A stretch of DNA of 64,000 nt from Clostridia bacterium (GCA_017429695.1 JAFROK010000005.1:1-64000), one strand, 5' to 3'. Shown: positions 8,344-16,625, counted from the first letter of the stretch. Numbers and translations are program-made. The notes: a model not told the origin generated them from the letters alone.

Positions 8344-10953
8344 ATGAGAAGATGGATTGCTTTACTTTTGGGGATTTGCCTGGCACTGGGGATGGTAGCG
8401 GCTTCGGCGGAAGATGAGAATACCGGTACATGGTATTTTATCTACGCGGGGGTGACCATCGGGGAACTGGACCTGAATGGAGACAGTTCCTATCAGATGT
8501 CTGTTTATTCCCAGGAGGAAAAGGTGACCGGCACATGGAGCCGGGATGATGCAATCATTTCACTGAGCACGCAAAACGCCGATCCGACGCGCTATGTGAT
8601 TGACGGAACGCAGCTGATCCCGGTGGGCTTCAAAATTGATTTTGAAATCCGGCGGGAGCCCGGACGGATTACGGACGGCCAGCTGAATGAATATATTGCC
8701 AGCGGCACTCTTCCGGACGGCGTTTCCGAAGAGGACATGGAGCAGATTATCCTGGATATCTATGATGCCACGGACGCGATCCAGCAGGCTGGCAATATCT
8801 TCGGTGAGTTTACCGGCGTGTGGGATAACGGAGCGGGCGGATACCTGACGATCTGGGGAACGGATCTTACGGCCTCATTTATCCAGGACGGGGAACTGAA
8901 TACCGGTTTTTTCGGCAATTACGGAGAGTGGACCCGGGAAGGCAACGCCCTGGTGAACACGGACGGAACCCTCATTGTGCTGAAAGAGGACGGCAGCATG
9001 CTGTGCTCGGAGAACTCGGGTACCTATGTGTTTACGAAAGCGTATGACCTGACGGATAAACCGGCGGATCCGGCAACGGCTGATTTTACCGGCATCTGGA
9101 AAGGAACCGGTATCCTGCTCACCGATCCCACCGGCGTGAAGGTGTTTTCTCCGATTGAAGGATATGAACTGCAGGTTGGCAGTGAAAAAATAGTGACCCT
9201 GCTGTCGGATGATATCAACGCATATCCCTACAACGCTGCTGACGGCAAAATGACCTTTGACCAGGCGGATGGCAAGACTGCGGAGCTTGTGCTGCATGAA
9301 GACGGCTCCCTTCGGTGGGTAGTATCGGACAGCCTGACCACGATCTTCCGGAAGGCGGATCCGGGCGAGGCCACTGCCCTGTACAGCGTATCCGGCCCCG
9401 GATATGTTCCGGCCGGTTCTTCCGCCGCCTTTTCGGTGACGGAGTTAATCGGGCAGCGGGTGTTTACCTGGAGCGTGGAAGGCGAAGGCGTTTCTATTGA
9501 TCCGGAAACCGGCGCTGTGACGGTGGCTGAAGACGCGGAAAGCGGACAGTTGTTTACGGTGATGGCGACGCCGGATGACGGAGGAGCCCCCGCAACGGCA
9601 GCGGCTTCTGTCTGCAGTGCCCTGCTCGGCGATGAAACCATTGATACGGTGACCCGCTCCTACGGCCGGGGATTTGCCATTCCGGTCATCAACGGCTGGG
9701 GTACGCCGCTGAAGGCGGAAAGCAAGGATGACGCCATGATCCAGTATCAGTATGATACGGATCAGTTTACCGTGACGGAAATCTGCAGTTTTGTCGGAAT
9801 GGACGGTTTCCCGGATGCGGCGGAATATTACCAGATGATCCGGAACAACCTGATGGGCGATGAAAGCTACCGTGACGTAGCGGAAAAGGTGATCGATATT
9901 GACGGCAGCCCGGTCTATACGATCTGCTTTGCGACGGAAAACGGTGAGCAGGAAACAGGCGGATATATCTATTCCATCCGGGATAACAGCATGTTCCTGA
10001 TGGCGCTGCTCTGCACAGCCAAGGGAGAAATCCCGGTCCGGATTACGCAGAATGACCTGGAAAAGATCGCACAGAAAGTAACGTATACCGCGAGTGACGC
10101 GCCGCTCCGCAAGGCGGACGGCGAACTGACGCTGTCTGCGCAGTGGAATCAGGAAGTTGTATCCGCCGGAAAGAAGGTGGCGTTTACCGCTTCCTTTGCG
10201 AATCCCGGCGCGGTAAAACGGGAAAAGGCCGACGCACTGACCTGGACCCTGATCGATACGGATACCGGAGAGGCGCCGGAAGGGATTACCCTGGATGAAA
10301 AAGGAACGCTGATTGTCAGCAAGGACCTGACAGCGACGAAACATGTGGAAATTACGGTTGCGTCGGAATTTTTCGGCACAAAAGCATCCTATGCAATTAC
10401 CGCGGTTCCGGTAATCCGGGGACTGGTGGCAGAACCGAAAGAGGTTGTGCTGTATACGAATTCAGATGATGAAGCGGTCATCCGGGTCAAGGCGGAACCG
10501 GATATCATTCCGGAGGGACTGGAATGGACGCTGAAGCCGAAGAGCATTGCGAATATCATTCCGTCCAACAGCATCTACGGAGACATCAAGCTGAAGCCGG
10601 CGGAGGCCGGAAAAGGCACGCTGACGGCAACAGAACCCGGCGGAAAGACGGTCAGCATCAAGGTGACGGTGATCAACCCGGTGGAGAGTATGCAGCTGTC
10701 TATGAGCGGACATGCCGCACCCGGGGCGACGGTTAAGTTTGCCGCGGACCTGAAACCGAACAATGCCGGCAACAGGAGCGTGAAATGGTCGCTGGACGTC
10801 GGGGAGGATATCGCGACGATTAACGACTACGGCCGGCTTAAGATCAACCGCAGTACCCCGGTCGGAACGGAAATTACGGTGACCTGCACCGCATCCGGCG
10901 CGAAAGAGCCGATCAGGGAATCGATGAAGATTACGGTGGAAGAAAAGAAGTAA
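8344..10953 (+). CDS. Large secreted protein with Ig-like domains, unknown function
   Basis: 869 residues. The N-terminus MRRWIALLLGICLALG...ASA is a signal peptide for secretion, with no lipobox. Two or three copies of a small beta-rich unit with cores such as GTWYFIYAG, FTGVWDNGAGG and FTGIWKGTG lie in the first 330 residues and look lipocalin-like. Bacterial Ig-like segments follow: one near residue 345-420 with FTWSVEGEGVSIDPETGAVTV, and two or three in the last 270 residues with EWTLKPKSIANI and VKWSLDVGEDIATI. The middle (about 430-570) has no family I recognise. An extracellular role is inferred from the signal peptide and Ig-like folds. No sorting motif is present. Confidence 0.75.
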   Translation: MRRWIALLLGICLALGMVAASAEDENTGTWYFIYAGVTIGELDLNGDSSYQMSVYSQEEKVTGTWSRDDAIISLSTQNADPTRYVIDGTQLIPVGFKIDFEIRREPGRITDGQLNEYIASGTLPDGVSEEDMEQIILDIYDATDAIQQAGNIFGEFTGVWDNGAGGYLTIWGTDLTASFIQDGELNTGFFGNYGEWTREGNALVNTDGTLIVLKEDGSMLCSENSGTYVFTKAYDLTDKPADPATADFTGIWKGTGILLTDPTGVKVFSPIEGYELQVGSEKIVTLLSDDINAYPYNAADGKMTFDQADGKTAELVLHEDGSLRWVVSDSLTTIFRKADPGEATALYSVSGPGYVPAGSSAAFSVTELIGQRVFTWSVEGEGVSIDPETGAVTVAEDAESGQLFTVMATPDDGGAPATAAASVCSALLGDETIDTVTRSYGRGFAIPVINGWGTPLKAESKDDAMIQYQYDTDQFTVTEICSFVGMDGFPDAAEYYQMIRNNLMGDESYRDVAEKVIDIDGSPVYTICFATENGEQETGGYIYSIRDNSMFLMALLCTAKGEIPVRITQNDLEKIAQKVTYTASDAPLRKADGELTLSAQWNQEVVSAGKKVAFTASFANPGAVKREKADALTWTLIDTDTGEAPEGITLDEKGTLIVSKDLTATKHVEITVASEFFGTKASYAITAVPVIRGLVAEPKEVVLYTNSDDEAVIRVKAEPDIIPEGLEWTLKPKSIANIIPSNSIYGDIKLKPAEAGKGTLTATEPGGKTVSIKVTVINPVESMQLSMSGHAAPGATVKFAADLKPNNAGNRSVKWSLDVGEDIATINDYGRLKINRSTPVGTEITVTCTASGAKEPIRESMKITVEEKK

Positions 10954-10998
10954 TCATTTCAATCGGATATCGGTACAGGCGGTGATACTATCAGCAGG

Positions 10999-12231
10999 AT
11001 GACGGAAGATCAGAAAAAGCTGCAGGTCTTAAACAACAAGCTCAACGATGAACTGAACAAGCACAACAGCGCGCATCTGGGCGCTGCTGTTGTCGTGCGC
11101 ATTCCCGATATCCCCGCGAAAATCCGCAAAATTCCGCAGGCAAAACACGAAGGCGACTATAGCGTGGAGTATACCGCAAAACGCTGGTACGACAAGGAAG
11201 CCGGTCAAAGCCGTAACGAGAAGTATATCATCGGCACGATCCTGGCCGAATACCCCAAAGCCATGCTTCCCAACGATACCTATTACCGCTTTTTTGACGG
11301 GGAGACCGGCCGGCTGCTTCAAAACGAGGAAAGCGAGGAAGAGCAAGAAGAAAGCGGCGGTGCCACCGGAGAAAACACCACAGAAGACGCAGGAAAAAGA
11401 ACGGAAGGGAACTCGAACAAAAGCATCAGCGGAAAAGCAGAAAAAACGACCAGCAAAACGGACGTATCTTCCGGAAACCAAAGCGATACACAGGCTGGAA
11501 AACCGTCCGGCCTGGAAAAAGGTGACGGCGATTCCGAAACGCCTGACTTCAAACTTTTTCTGGAAAGCCTGAATCACATCCGGGAACAGTTTGCCGAAGC
11601 TGAGCAAAGGGAAAAAGACCGACAGGAACGGGAGAAGAGAAAAAAGAAAGCCGTTGAACTGTACGGGGAAGGCTATGAGGACGAACAGGAGATCCGGGAG
11701 GCAACCGAAAGCCTGATGAAATTATTCACAGACGTCCAGCCGGCGGAAAAGACCGGAGACAAACAGAGCAAAGAAGAAAAACAGACTGGCAACGAACAGA
11801 ACCATGAAGAAAAACAGGCCGGAAACGAACAGCACAACGGGGGAAAGCAAACCGGAAACGAGGAGAACAAAGGGGATGAACGGACCCTGGCGGAAGCATA
11901 TACCGATTACCAACAGTCCCGGGAGCGCGCAGCGATCCTGTATCATATCCTGGATGAAATCTGCGATTCCATTAAAATCCAGGCGAAGAAACGTCCGGAC
12001 GCGATCGTCAACACTTACAAGATTATTCGGATCAATACCATTCTCAGCGAGATCCGCGACTACTGCCGGGGCATTGGCTATGAGGACCTGATGGAAACCG
12101 CTGAGCTTCCCCGGGAAAAAACAGAACATGGCGTAACCGTCATGGAAGGGATCAGCTATTCCGACCTTGAAATCCTCCTGGACCATTACCATACCATCCT
12201 GTACTTTTTGGAACCGTGGAAAAAGAAATAA
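10999..12231 (+). CDS. Hypothetical protein with low-complexity centre
   Basis: 410 residues, no family recognised with confidence. The first 110 residues form one ordered region; its stretch KRWYDKEAGQSRNEKYIIG recalls the N-terminal region of IS4/IS1634-type transposases, but no DDE catalytic domain follows. Residues about 112-290 are highly charged and repetitive, including four copies of a K-Q-x-G-N-E unit near 11761-11870. The last 100 residues look helical, with no known motif. Base composition in the centre is richer in A than in the neighbouring housekeeping genes. It opens the accessory island that runs to about 15016. The start is uncertain because only a weak purine stretch precedes the ATG. 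Confidence 0.6.
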   Translation: MTEDQKKLQVLNNKLNDELNKHNSAHLGAAVVVRIPDIPAKIRKIPQAKHEGDYSVEYTAKRWYDKEAGQSRNEKYIIGTILAEYPKAMLPNDTYYRFFDGETGRLLQNEESEEEQEESGGATGENTTEDAGKRTEGNSNKSISGKAEKTTSKTDVSSGNQSDTQAGKPSGLEKGDGDSETPDFKLFLESLNHIREQFAEAEQREKDRQEREKRKKKAVELYGEGYEDEQEIREATESLMKLFTDVQPAEKTGDKQSKEEKQTGNEQNHEEKQAGNEQHNGGKQTGNEENKGDERTLAEAYTDYQQSRERAAILYHILDEICDSIKIQAKKRPDAIVNTYKIIRINTILSEIRDYCRGIGYEDLMETAELPREKTEHGVTVMEGISYSDLEILLDHYHTILYFLEPWKKK

Positions 12232-12257
12232 GCCGAAATGCGTGCAGGTCGTGTGTT

Positions 12258-12731
12258 ATGTTGTGCATGTACCGTGCCGAAACAGAAGATATCTCTGTGA
12301 ATGCCCTTGTAAAAGATGAAACTATCTGGCTTACACAGCAAGCCATGGCTGAACTATTTGGTATAGATAAGTCCGGAATTAGTCGACATTTAAAAAATAT
12401 TTTTGCCACTGGAGAATTAGAGGAAAAAGTGGTCGTTGCAAAAATTGCAACGACCACTCCTCATGGTGCCATGGCAGGAAAAATACAGATGAATGAGACC
12501 GCTTTTTATAATCTGGATGCTATTATTTCAGTTGGATATCGTGTTAATTCTCGAAGAGCAACCCAGTTCCGCATCTGGGCTACAGGAGTACTCCGAGAGT
12601 TCATTCAGAAAGGATTCGCACTGGACGATGAACGACTGAAACAGGGGAATACTGTATTTGGTGCAGATTATTTCCGTGAGTTGCTGGAACGAGTTCGCTC
12701 CATTCGAGCCAGTGAACGCCGAATTTGGTAG
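12258..12731 (+). pseudogene. Truncated RhuM-family protein
   Basis: 157 codons resembling the N-terminal half of RhuM (virulence protein RhuM, often about 330 residues): IWLTQQAMAELFGIDKSGISRHLKNI, then NLDAIISVGYRVNSRRATQFRIWAT and YFRELLERVRSIRASERR. The frame meets TAG at 12729. Beyond that stop the same frame continues with QVTDIF, the expected RhuM continuation, and then runs directly into an Rpn nuclease fragment. The gene is therefore broken twice: by a stop codon and by replacement of its C-terminal half. RhuM proteins occur in mobile and phage-related islands; their biochemical role is not settled. An alternative start upstream at GTG 12216 would overlap the previous gene. Confidence 0.75.
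12428..12458. repeat. Perfect 14-bp inverted repeat inside rhuM fragment
   Basis: AGTGGTCGTTGCAA (12428-12441) is followed after AAA by its exact complement (12445-12458). It lies in the codons for VVVAKIATTT, a stretch that RhuM relatives often contain, so coding constraint explains part of it. Confidence 0.8.
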
Positions 12732-12748
12732 CAGGTTACAGACATTTT

Positions 12749-12910
12749 TAAGGATGTCAAAGCGGAGAACATCACCCTTGTCACGCTTTCCAGCCTGATG
12801 ATGCAGAACTGGTATAATAACCTGGGCATTCTGGTCTGGGATAGGCTGCTGGTGCTTGTGGAAGGCCAGTCTACCTTCACGGTGAATACCAGGAACTGAA
12901 TATTCAATAA
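12749..12910 (+). pseudogene. Remnant of Rpn-family (PDDEXK) nuclease with internal deletion
   Basis: Bases 12749-12888 match 13777-13916 of the intact Rpn gene in this island at high identity (codons for DVKAENITLVTLSSLMMQN). The remnant then jumps at ggtgaata (12881-12888) straight to the sequence equivalent to 14521 onward (CCAGGAACTGAAxATTCAAT), including the same stop region and the downstream GCATGCAT. About 604 bp present in the intact copy are missing. The fragment is in frame with the truncated RhuM upstream and lacks most of the catalytic domain, so it is not expected to work. Confidence 0.85.
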
Positions 12911-12974
12911 ACCGGGGCATGCATGTATCCTCCGGTAAGCACTAGGTTAAATATACAGAAGCGGAATAAAGAAT

Positions 12975-13030
12975 ATAGTGAAGTGCAGTGTAGTTTATAG
13001 TGAAGTGCAGTGTAGTTTATAGTGAAGTGC
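12975..13030 (+). repeat. 22-bp tandem direct repeat, about 2.5 copies
   Basis: The unit ATAGTGAAGTGCAGTGTAGT+TT occurs at 12975-12996 and 12997-13018 without a change, then a partial third copy (ATAGTGAAGTGC) at 13019-13030. There is no spacer, so it is not a CRISPR array. It lies in the 415-base stretch between the broken rhuM gene and the DUF2200 gene; I see nothing else there besides the Rpn remnant. Confidence 0.9.
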
Positions 13031-13147
13031 GTTGAATCCATCATCCGGATCAACATGCTGACCTGAATATCCTGATGCGATGCGGTACTCCATTTGCGGA
13101 ACGGGTCTTACGGCTTGATTGAAATCAGGTTAGGAGGTGTATGCTCG

Positions 13148-13482
13148 ATGTCCCGGCAGAATGTTTTTGAAATGCCGTTTGAAGAGGTTTACCAATGCCT
13201 TGTCCGGAAGACAGAACAAAAAGGCCGGACCGGGGAAGAATTGGATCAGATGATCAAATGGCTGACGGGTTATGTCAGCATAGATATCCTGAAGGGCCTG
13301 AATTATGGACAGTTTTTATCATTGGCTCCCATGTGGAATCCGCGATCTGAACTGATCACCGGCCCTGTTTGCTGGACAAAAGTGGAAGAAACAGATGATC
13401 CGATGACAAAAAGGAAGCGTCGCTGGACCAGCTGATCGATGAGCTGGCGACAGGAAAACCGATGGAGAAGGTGCTCAGATAA
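13148..13482 (+). pseudogene. DUF2200 family protein, frameshifted near the end
   Basis: The frame from ATG 13148 (TAGGAGGTG at 13131-13139) codes MSRQNVFEMPFEEVY, KGRTGEELDQMIKWLTGY, PRSELITGPVC and VEETDDPM, all typical of DUF2200. After MTK it runs into KRRWTS and a stop at 13433. One base back, in the -1 frame, the expected family ending continues: KEASLDQLIDELATGKPMEKVLR, stopping at 13480-13482. The slip site is a run of five A (13408-13412, ACA AAA AGG). A single missing A explains it; a sequencing error or a -1 ribosomal slip at AAAAAG would look the same. DUF2200 proteins are small cytoplasmic proteins of unknown function. An in-frame GTG further upstream is less likely to be the start. 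Confidence 0.8.
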
Positions 13483-13529
13483 ATGCCCCGGGGGGAATTG
13501 TTGGCAAATGCGAACCTGAATCCTTTCGG

Positions 13530-13558
13530 TTGACAATCGCATATCCGGAGATCATAAT
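13530..13558 (+). promoter_or_regulatory. Promoter directly before the Rpn gene
   Basis: TTGACA (13530-13535), 17 bases and CATAAT (13553-13558). The predicted transcript would start around 13565, right at the annotated GTG, leaving almost no leader. Confidence 0.6.
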
Positions 13559-13564
13559 ATACAT

Positions 13565-14542
13565 GTGAAGAAAACCAATGAAAACAGGCCCCGGCGGGAG
13601 GAATACACCTTGGAAGAGTGTGTGAGTTATCCGAAGAATATCAGCGAACCGAAAGCCCGGATGATGGAAGTTTTCGATGCGCATGTCAACCGAAACACGA
13701 AGGACAGCATCTTCTGCGACTTGTTCAGCCGGCCGGAATACTGCCTGCAGCTGTACCAGGTGCTTCATCCGGAGGATAAGGATGTCAAGGCGGAGAATAT
13801 TACCCTTGTAACGCTTTCCAGCCTGATGATGCAGAACCGTTATAATGACCTGGGCATTCTGGTCCGGGACAGGCTGCTGGTGTTCGTGGAAGCCCAGTCC
13901 ACTTTTACGGTGAATATCCTGGTTCGTTTCCTGCTGTATCTCGGGGATACTTATAACCGGTACATCACCAAGGAAAACCTGAATGTCTACGGAACGAAAA
14001 AGGTAAAACTCCCGGTTCCGGAACTGTATGTGATCTACCACGGAGAACGCGGGAACAAGCCGGATGAGATTACCCTGTCGAAAGATATTTTCGGAATGGA
14101 AGACCCAAACAATATCTTTGTAGACGTGAAAGCCAAAATCATTTATGACAGCACCCCGGGAGACATTATTAACCAGTTTGTGACTTTTGCAAGAGTATTT
14201 GACAGGCAGGTTCAGGAATACGGACGAACCCGGGAAGCCGTGGAAGAAACGCTGAGAATCTGCCGGGATCAGGACGTACTAAAGGAATACTTGAAGGACG
14301 AGGAGGCAGCGACGATTATGTTCACACTGCTGGATGAACAAAGAGCCAGGAAATTCTGGGAAGAAGAATTGCTCCAAGAAGGTCGGAAAGAAGGCCGTGT
14401 TGAGGGCCGTGCTGAAGGTGAACATCGCAATAATGCTTTAATGGCCAGGTTGGTTTCTATGAATCGTTTTGATGACATAAGGCGTTGCACAGAAGATGCT
14501 GAATATCGTAATCGACTTTACCAGGAACTGAACATTCAATAA
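13565..14542 (+). CDS. Rpn-family recombination-promoting nuclease / putative transposase (PDDEXK)
   Basis: 325 residues. The family, often annotated as putative transposase, is a PD-(D/E)XK nuclease; E. coli relatives (RpnA-E) cut DNA and raise RecA-independent recombination. The nuclease core sits at about residues 40-200: VNRNTKDSIFCDLFSRPEYCLQLY, then YNDLGILVRDRLLVFVEAQSTFT, which holds the D...ExQ variant of the active site, then PVPELYVIYHGER. The C-terminal 80 residues are helical and charged with an EGRKEGRVEGRAEG repeat, as is common in Clostridia members. A partial duplicate lies 870 bases upstream. GTG 13565 is the longest start; the weak CGGAGAT before it and the position of the promoter leave the start uncertain. 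Confidence 0.85.
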   Translation: MKKTNENRPRREEYTLEECVSYPKNISEPKARMMEVFDAHVNRNTKDSIFCDLFSRPEYCLQLYQVLHPEDKDVKAENITLVTLSSLMMQNRYNDLGILVRDRLLVFVEAQSTFTVNILVRFLLYLGDTYNRYITKENLNVYGTKKVKLPVPELYVIYHGERGNKPDEITLSKDIFGMEDPNNIFVDVKAKIIYDSTPGDIINQFVTFARVFDRQVQEYGRTREAVEETLRICRDQDVLKEYLKDEEAATIMFTLLDEQRARKFWEEELLQEGRKEGRVEGRAEGEHRNNALMARLVSMNRFDDIRRCTEDAEYRNRLYQELNIQ

Positions 14543-14743
14543 ACCAGAGCATGCATTTTATTATCTGATTGTGATATGCCCCCCCTCGGGGCACACCTGA
14601 CAAAAGAAAAACCGGAGGCGCAGTGCATACACTCTCCGGAACAGAAAGACGAAAAGAAAAAGTAACGTCCGACTCGCCGACTCGAATTCAGTACCAACCG
14701 ACGATCTACCGGTAAACGCCAAAATGAATCGCAGAAAACCCGA
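14543..14743. other. Intergenic stretch between convergent Rpn and XRE genes
   Basis: It starts with the AAACCAGAGCATGCAT sequence that also follows the Rpn remnant at 12911. A GC-rich foldback TGCCCC-CCCTC-GGGGCA lies at 14577-14593 without a T-run, and CCGGAG...CTCCGG at about 14612-14639 could pair. I see no gene here. Confidence 0.5.
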
Positions 14744-14773
14744 GAAAAAACGCCGGTGTTACAGTACCGGCGT
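14744..14773 (-). terminator. Intrinsic terminator of the XRE gene
   Basis: On the minus strand ACGCCGGT (14773-14766) pairs with ACCGGCGT (14757-14750) around an 8-base loop and is followed by TTTTTT (14749-14744). The loop contains the stop codon of the XRE gene (14761-14759). Confidence 0.85.
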
Positions 14774-15016
14774 CTTGGGTGGTTTCGGCAGATCCGGCCA
14801 GCCAGGGCTTGCCAGATCTGTCCGCTCGAGCAAATAATCCGTACTTGTGGAGAAGTAATCCGCAATCCGGATCAGCAGGTCTGTCGGAATATCCCGGTAT
14901 CCCTGCTCATATCGCCAATACTGCGGTTGGGTAATCTGCAGGATGGCAGCCATCTGCCGTTGCGTCAGATCATGATCCTCCCGCAACTCCCGCAACCGCT
15001 TATAGTAGGCCAACAC
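14759..15016 (-). CDS. XRE-family helix-turn-helix transcriptional regulator
   Basis: 85 residues. A single HTH_3 DNA-binding domain fills residues 5-65: RLRELREDHDLTQRQMAAILQITQPQYWRYEQGYRDIP, then LLIRIADYFSTSTDYLLERTD, the standard ending of small Cro/C1-type repressors. The start is GTG 15016 or the next codon TTG; GGAGG lies 4 or 7 bases before them. The tail (PGWPDLPKPPKTPVL) is rich in Pro. It stands alone at the right edge of the accessory island, convergent with the Rpn gene. Small solitary XRE regulators often control themselves or a neighbouring mobile element; the target here is unknown. Confidence 0.9.
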   Translation of the reverse strand: MLAYYKRLRELREDHDLTQRQMAAILQITQPQYWRYEQGYRDIPTDLLIRIADYFSTSTDYLLERTDLASPGWPDLPKPPKTPVL

Positions 15017-15303
15017 ACTTCCTCCAAATCAGACAGTATTCTTTTGTGACCATAGCAAATAAATACCGTACAATCCCTCCTGGGAGCATGTTCCCAATTA
15101 CTGCCGGGAGTGTAAGGAACGGTTTGATCAGGTGCAGGAATCCCTTCTTCGTGGGGGAAAGCCGCGAAATATCCGGAGAAGATGCCGGGCATGTGGGGAA
15201 CCTTTCCTTTTTTCCAGCTTATTGCCGCATTATCCGCATTATTGCATGAAGTGCAGGAAACAGTATTTGCAGACGCATGGGAAGATGTAGTGATTAGTGG
15301 ATA
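15017..15303. other. Gene-poor stretch between XRE regulator and galM
   Basis: No convincing gene. The part next to 15017 must hold the promoter of the minus-strand XRE gene. The segment 15180-15245 is AT-rich with TTATCCGCATTATT-like repeats. The end (15288-15302) contains a short piece of the dispersed GTGATTAGTGG heptamer repeat. Confidence 0.45.
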
Positions 15304-15337
15304 GAAAAAGCCCGGGATCGGTGTTGATCCCGGGCTT
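15304..15337 (-). terminator. Intrinsic terminator of galM
   Basis: A 12-bp perfect stem AAGCCCGGGATC (15308-15319 with 15326-15337) around GGTGTT; on the minus strand it is followed by a run of T (15309-15305). Confidence 0.9.
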
Positions 15338-15351
15338 CTTTAAAGCGAATA

Positions 15352-16419
15352 TCAATCGTCCGCGCGGAAGGCGTAGATGGTGGTGGTGTCGTACTTTTCG
15401 CCGGGGCGAAGTATGGTCGTTCCCGGGAAGTTGGAGTGGTTCGGGTCATCCGGACAGTGCTGGGTTTCGAGGCACAGGCCGGAATACTGGCCGTAAGTGG
15501 CGCCGCCCTTGCCACCTTCGGCATGAGTGGTACAGGCAGTGTAGAGCTGCACGGCGGGCTGGTCGGTGATGACTTCCATATAGCGGCCGGATTCTTCATG
15601 GTACACGCTGGCTGCAATGCCCATGGATTCACCCTTGCGGAGGACGAAGTTGTGATCGTATCCGCCGGCGGGGATCATCTGGGGGCAGGTGTCCATAACT
15701 TCGAGGCCTTCTTCCAGCAGGAGGCCATCCCGCAGGTCCAGGGGCGTATCGGTGACGGGCATATAATCACCGGTGGGAATCAGGCCGCTGTCCACCTTCG
15801 TGATGACATCCGCTTCGATGGCAACCACATGGTCCTTGATGGTGCCGTGGGCATGGCCGCCCAGGTTGAAGTAGGTATGGTTCGTCAGGTTGCAGAGGGT
15901 GGGTTTGTCGGTGGTCGCTTCATAGCGGATGATCAGGTCGCACATATCGTTCCAGGTATAGGTGACGGTGACATCCAGGTTGCCGGGATAGTTTTCCTCG
16001 CCGTCCGGGGAAACGCGATGGAAGGAAACGGAATCCTCATGGTCGCTTTCCTTCGGGGTGCCGGTCCAGAAATGGGCGGAGAAGCCGACGTTGCCGCCGT
16101 GGAGGTGGTTGACGCCATGGTCGTTCAGGGCGACCTGGTAGGCTTTGCCGTCAATGGAGAATTTGCCTGCACAGATCCGGTTGCCGTAGCGGCCGACGGT
16201 ATCGCCCATGCAGCCGTGGGGGGCAATGTATTTATCCAGGGAATCGAAACCAAGGGCCACGTCGTCCATGTTGCCGCCGGCATCGGGAACGATGATGCTG
16301 GTGAGGATGGCGCCCCATTCAATGACGGAGATGGAGGCACCCATGGCGTTGGTCAGGGTGTATTTGTGAACGTCTTTGCCTTTAGGGGACTTGCCCCAGA
16401 TTTCTGCTTTGATGCTCAT
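15352..16419 (-). CDS. galM: Aldose 1-epimerase (mutarotase)
   Basis: 355 residues. It interconverts the alpha and beta anomers of aldoses such as galactose and glucose in the cytoplasm. The catalytic histidine segments are present: NDHGVNHLHGG near residue 85 and LTNHTYFNLGGH near 165, and the catalytic glutamate lies in GLCLETQHCPD near 315. The start is ATG 16419, giving MSIKAEIWGKSPKGKDV, because AAAGGAGC lies 8 bases before it; the longer frame upstream is rich in Pro and Arg and runs through a dispersed repeat. It is a single-gene unit with its own terminator. No galactose operon genes are near. Confidence 0.95.
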   Translation of the reverse strand: MSIKAEIWGKSPKGKDVHKYTLTNAMGASISVIEWGAILTSIIVPDAGGNMDDVALGFDSLDKYIAPHGCMGDTVGRYGNRICAGKFSIDGKAYQVALNDHGVNHLHGGNVGFSAHFWTGTPKESDHEDSVSFHRVSPDGEENYPGNLDVTVTYTWNDMCDLIIRYEATTDKPTLCNLTNHTYFNLGGHAHGTIKDHVVAIEADVITKVDSGLIPTGDYMPVTDTPLDLRDGLLLEEGLEVMDTCPQMIPAGGYDHNFVLRKGESMGIAASVYHEESGRYMEVITDQPAVQLYTACTTHAEGGKGGATYGQYSGLCLETQHCPDDPNHSNFPGTTILRPGEKYDTTTIYAFRADD

Positions 16420-16467
16420 AGCATGTGCTCCTTTCGTTGTAAAGGTTTTCGAAAGCAACTGAGAGTT

Positions 16468-16582
16468 CCGCGACTGCGGTCGCGGCCGGGGGCTTAGCTC
16501 TGCATGTGATCCGTTACCCGGAACGAGTTCCGGAGGGATCATCATCCGATCGCCCCCTGGACCCCTTCGGTCCGAACACTAC
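16468..16582. repeat. Dispersed foldback repeat, copy upstream of galM
   Basis: A hairpin CGCGACTGCGGTCGCG is followed by CCGGGGGCTT, a variable middle with its own foldback (CCCGGAACGAGTTCCGG), and then GCCCCCTGGACCCC and TTCGGTCCGAACAC. The GGGGGC and GCCCCC arms can pair around the middle. Related copies lie at 25895-25982, in part at 18645-18700 and in part at 8260-8285. Confidence 0.7.
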
Positions 16583-16625
16583 TGTTAAACACTTCTGTTA
16601 ATTGGTAATCTCTTGTTTGAAAATA

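Noticed and set aside
12975-13030. CRISPR-like array
   Set aside because: The 22-bp units touch each other without spacers and there are no cas genes.
14536-15249. Additional small frames around the XRE gene
   Set aside because: No motif, no ribosome-binding site, and they overlap the terminator or the XRE gene in other frames.
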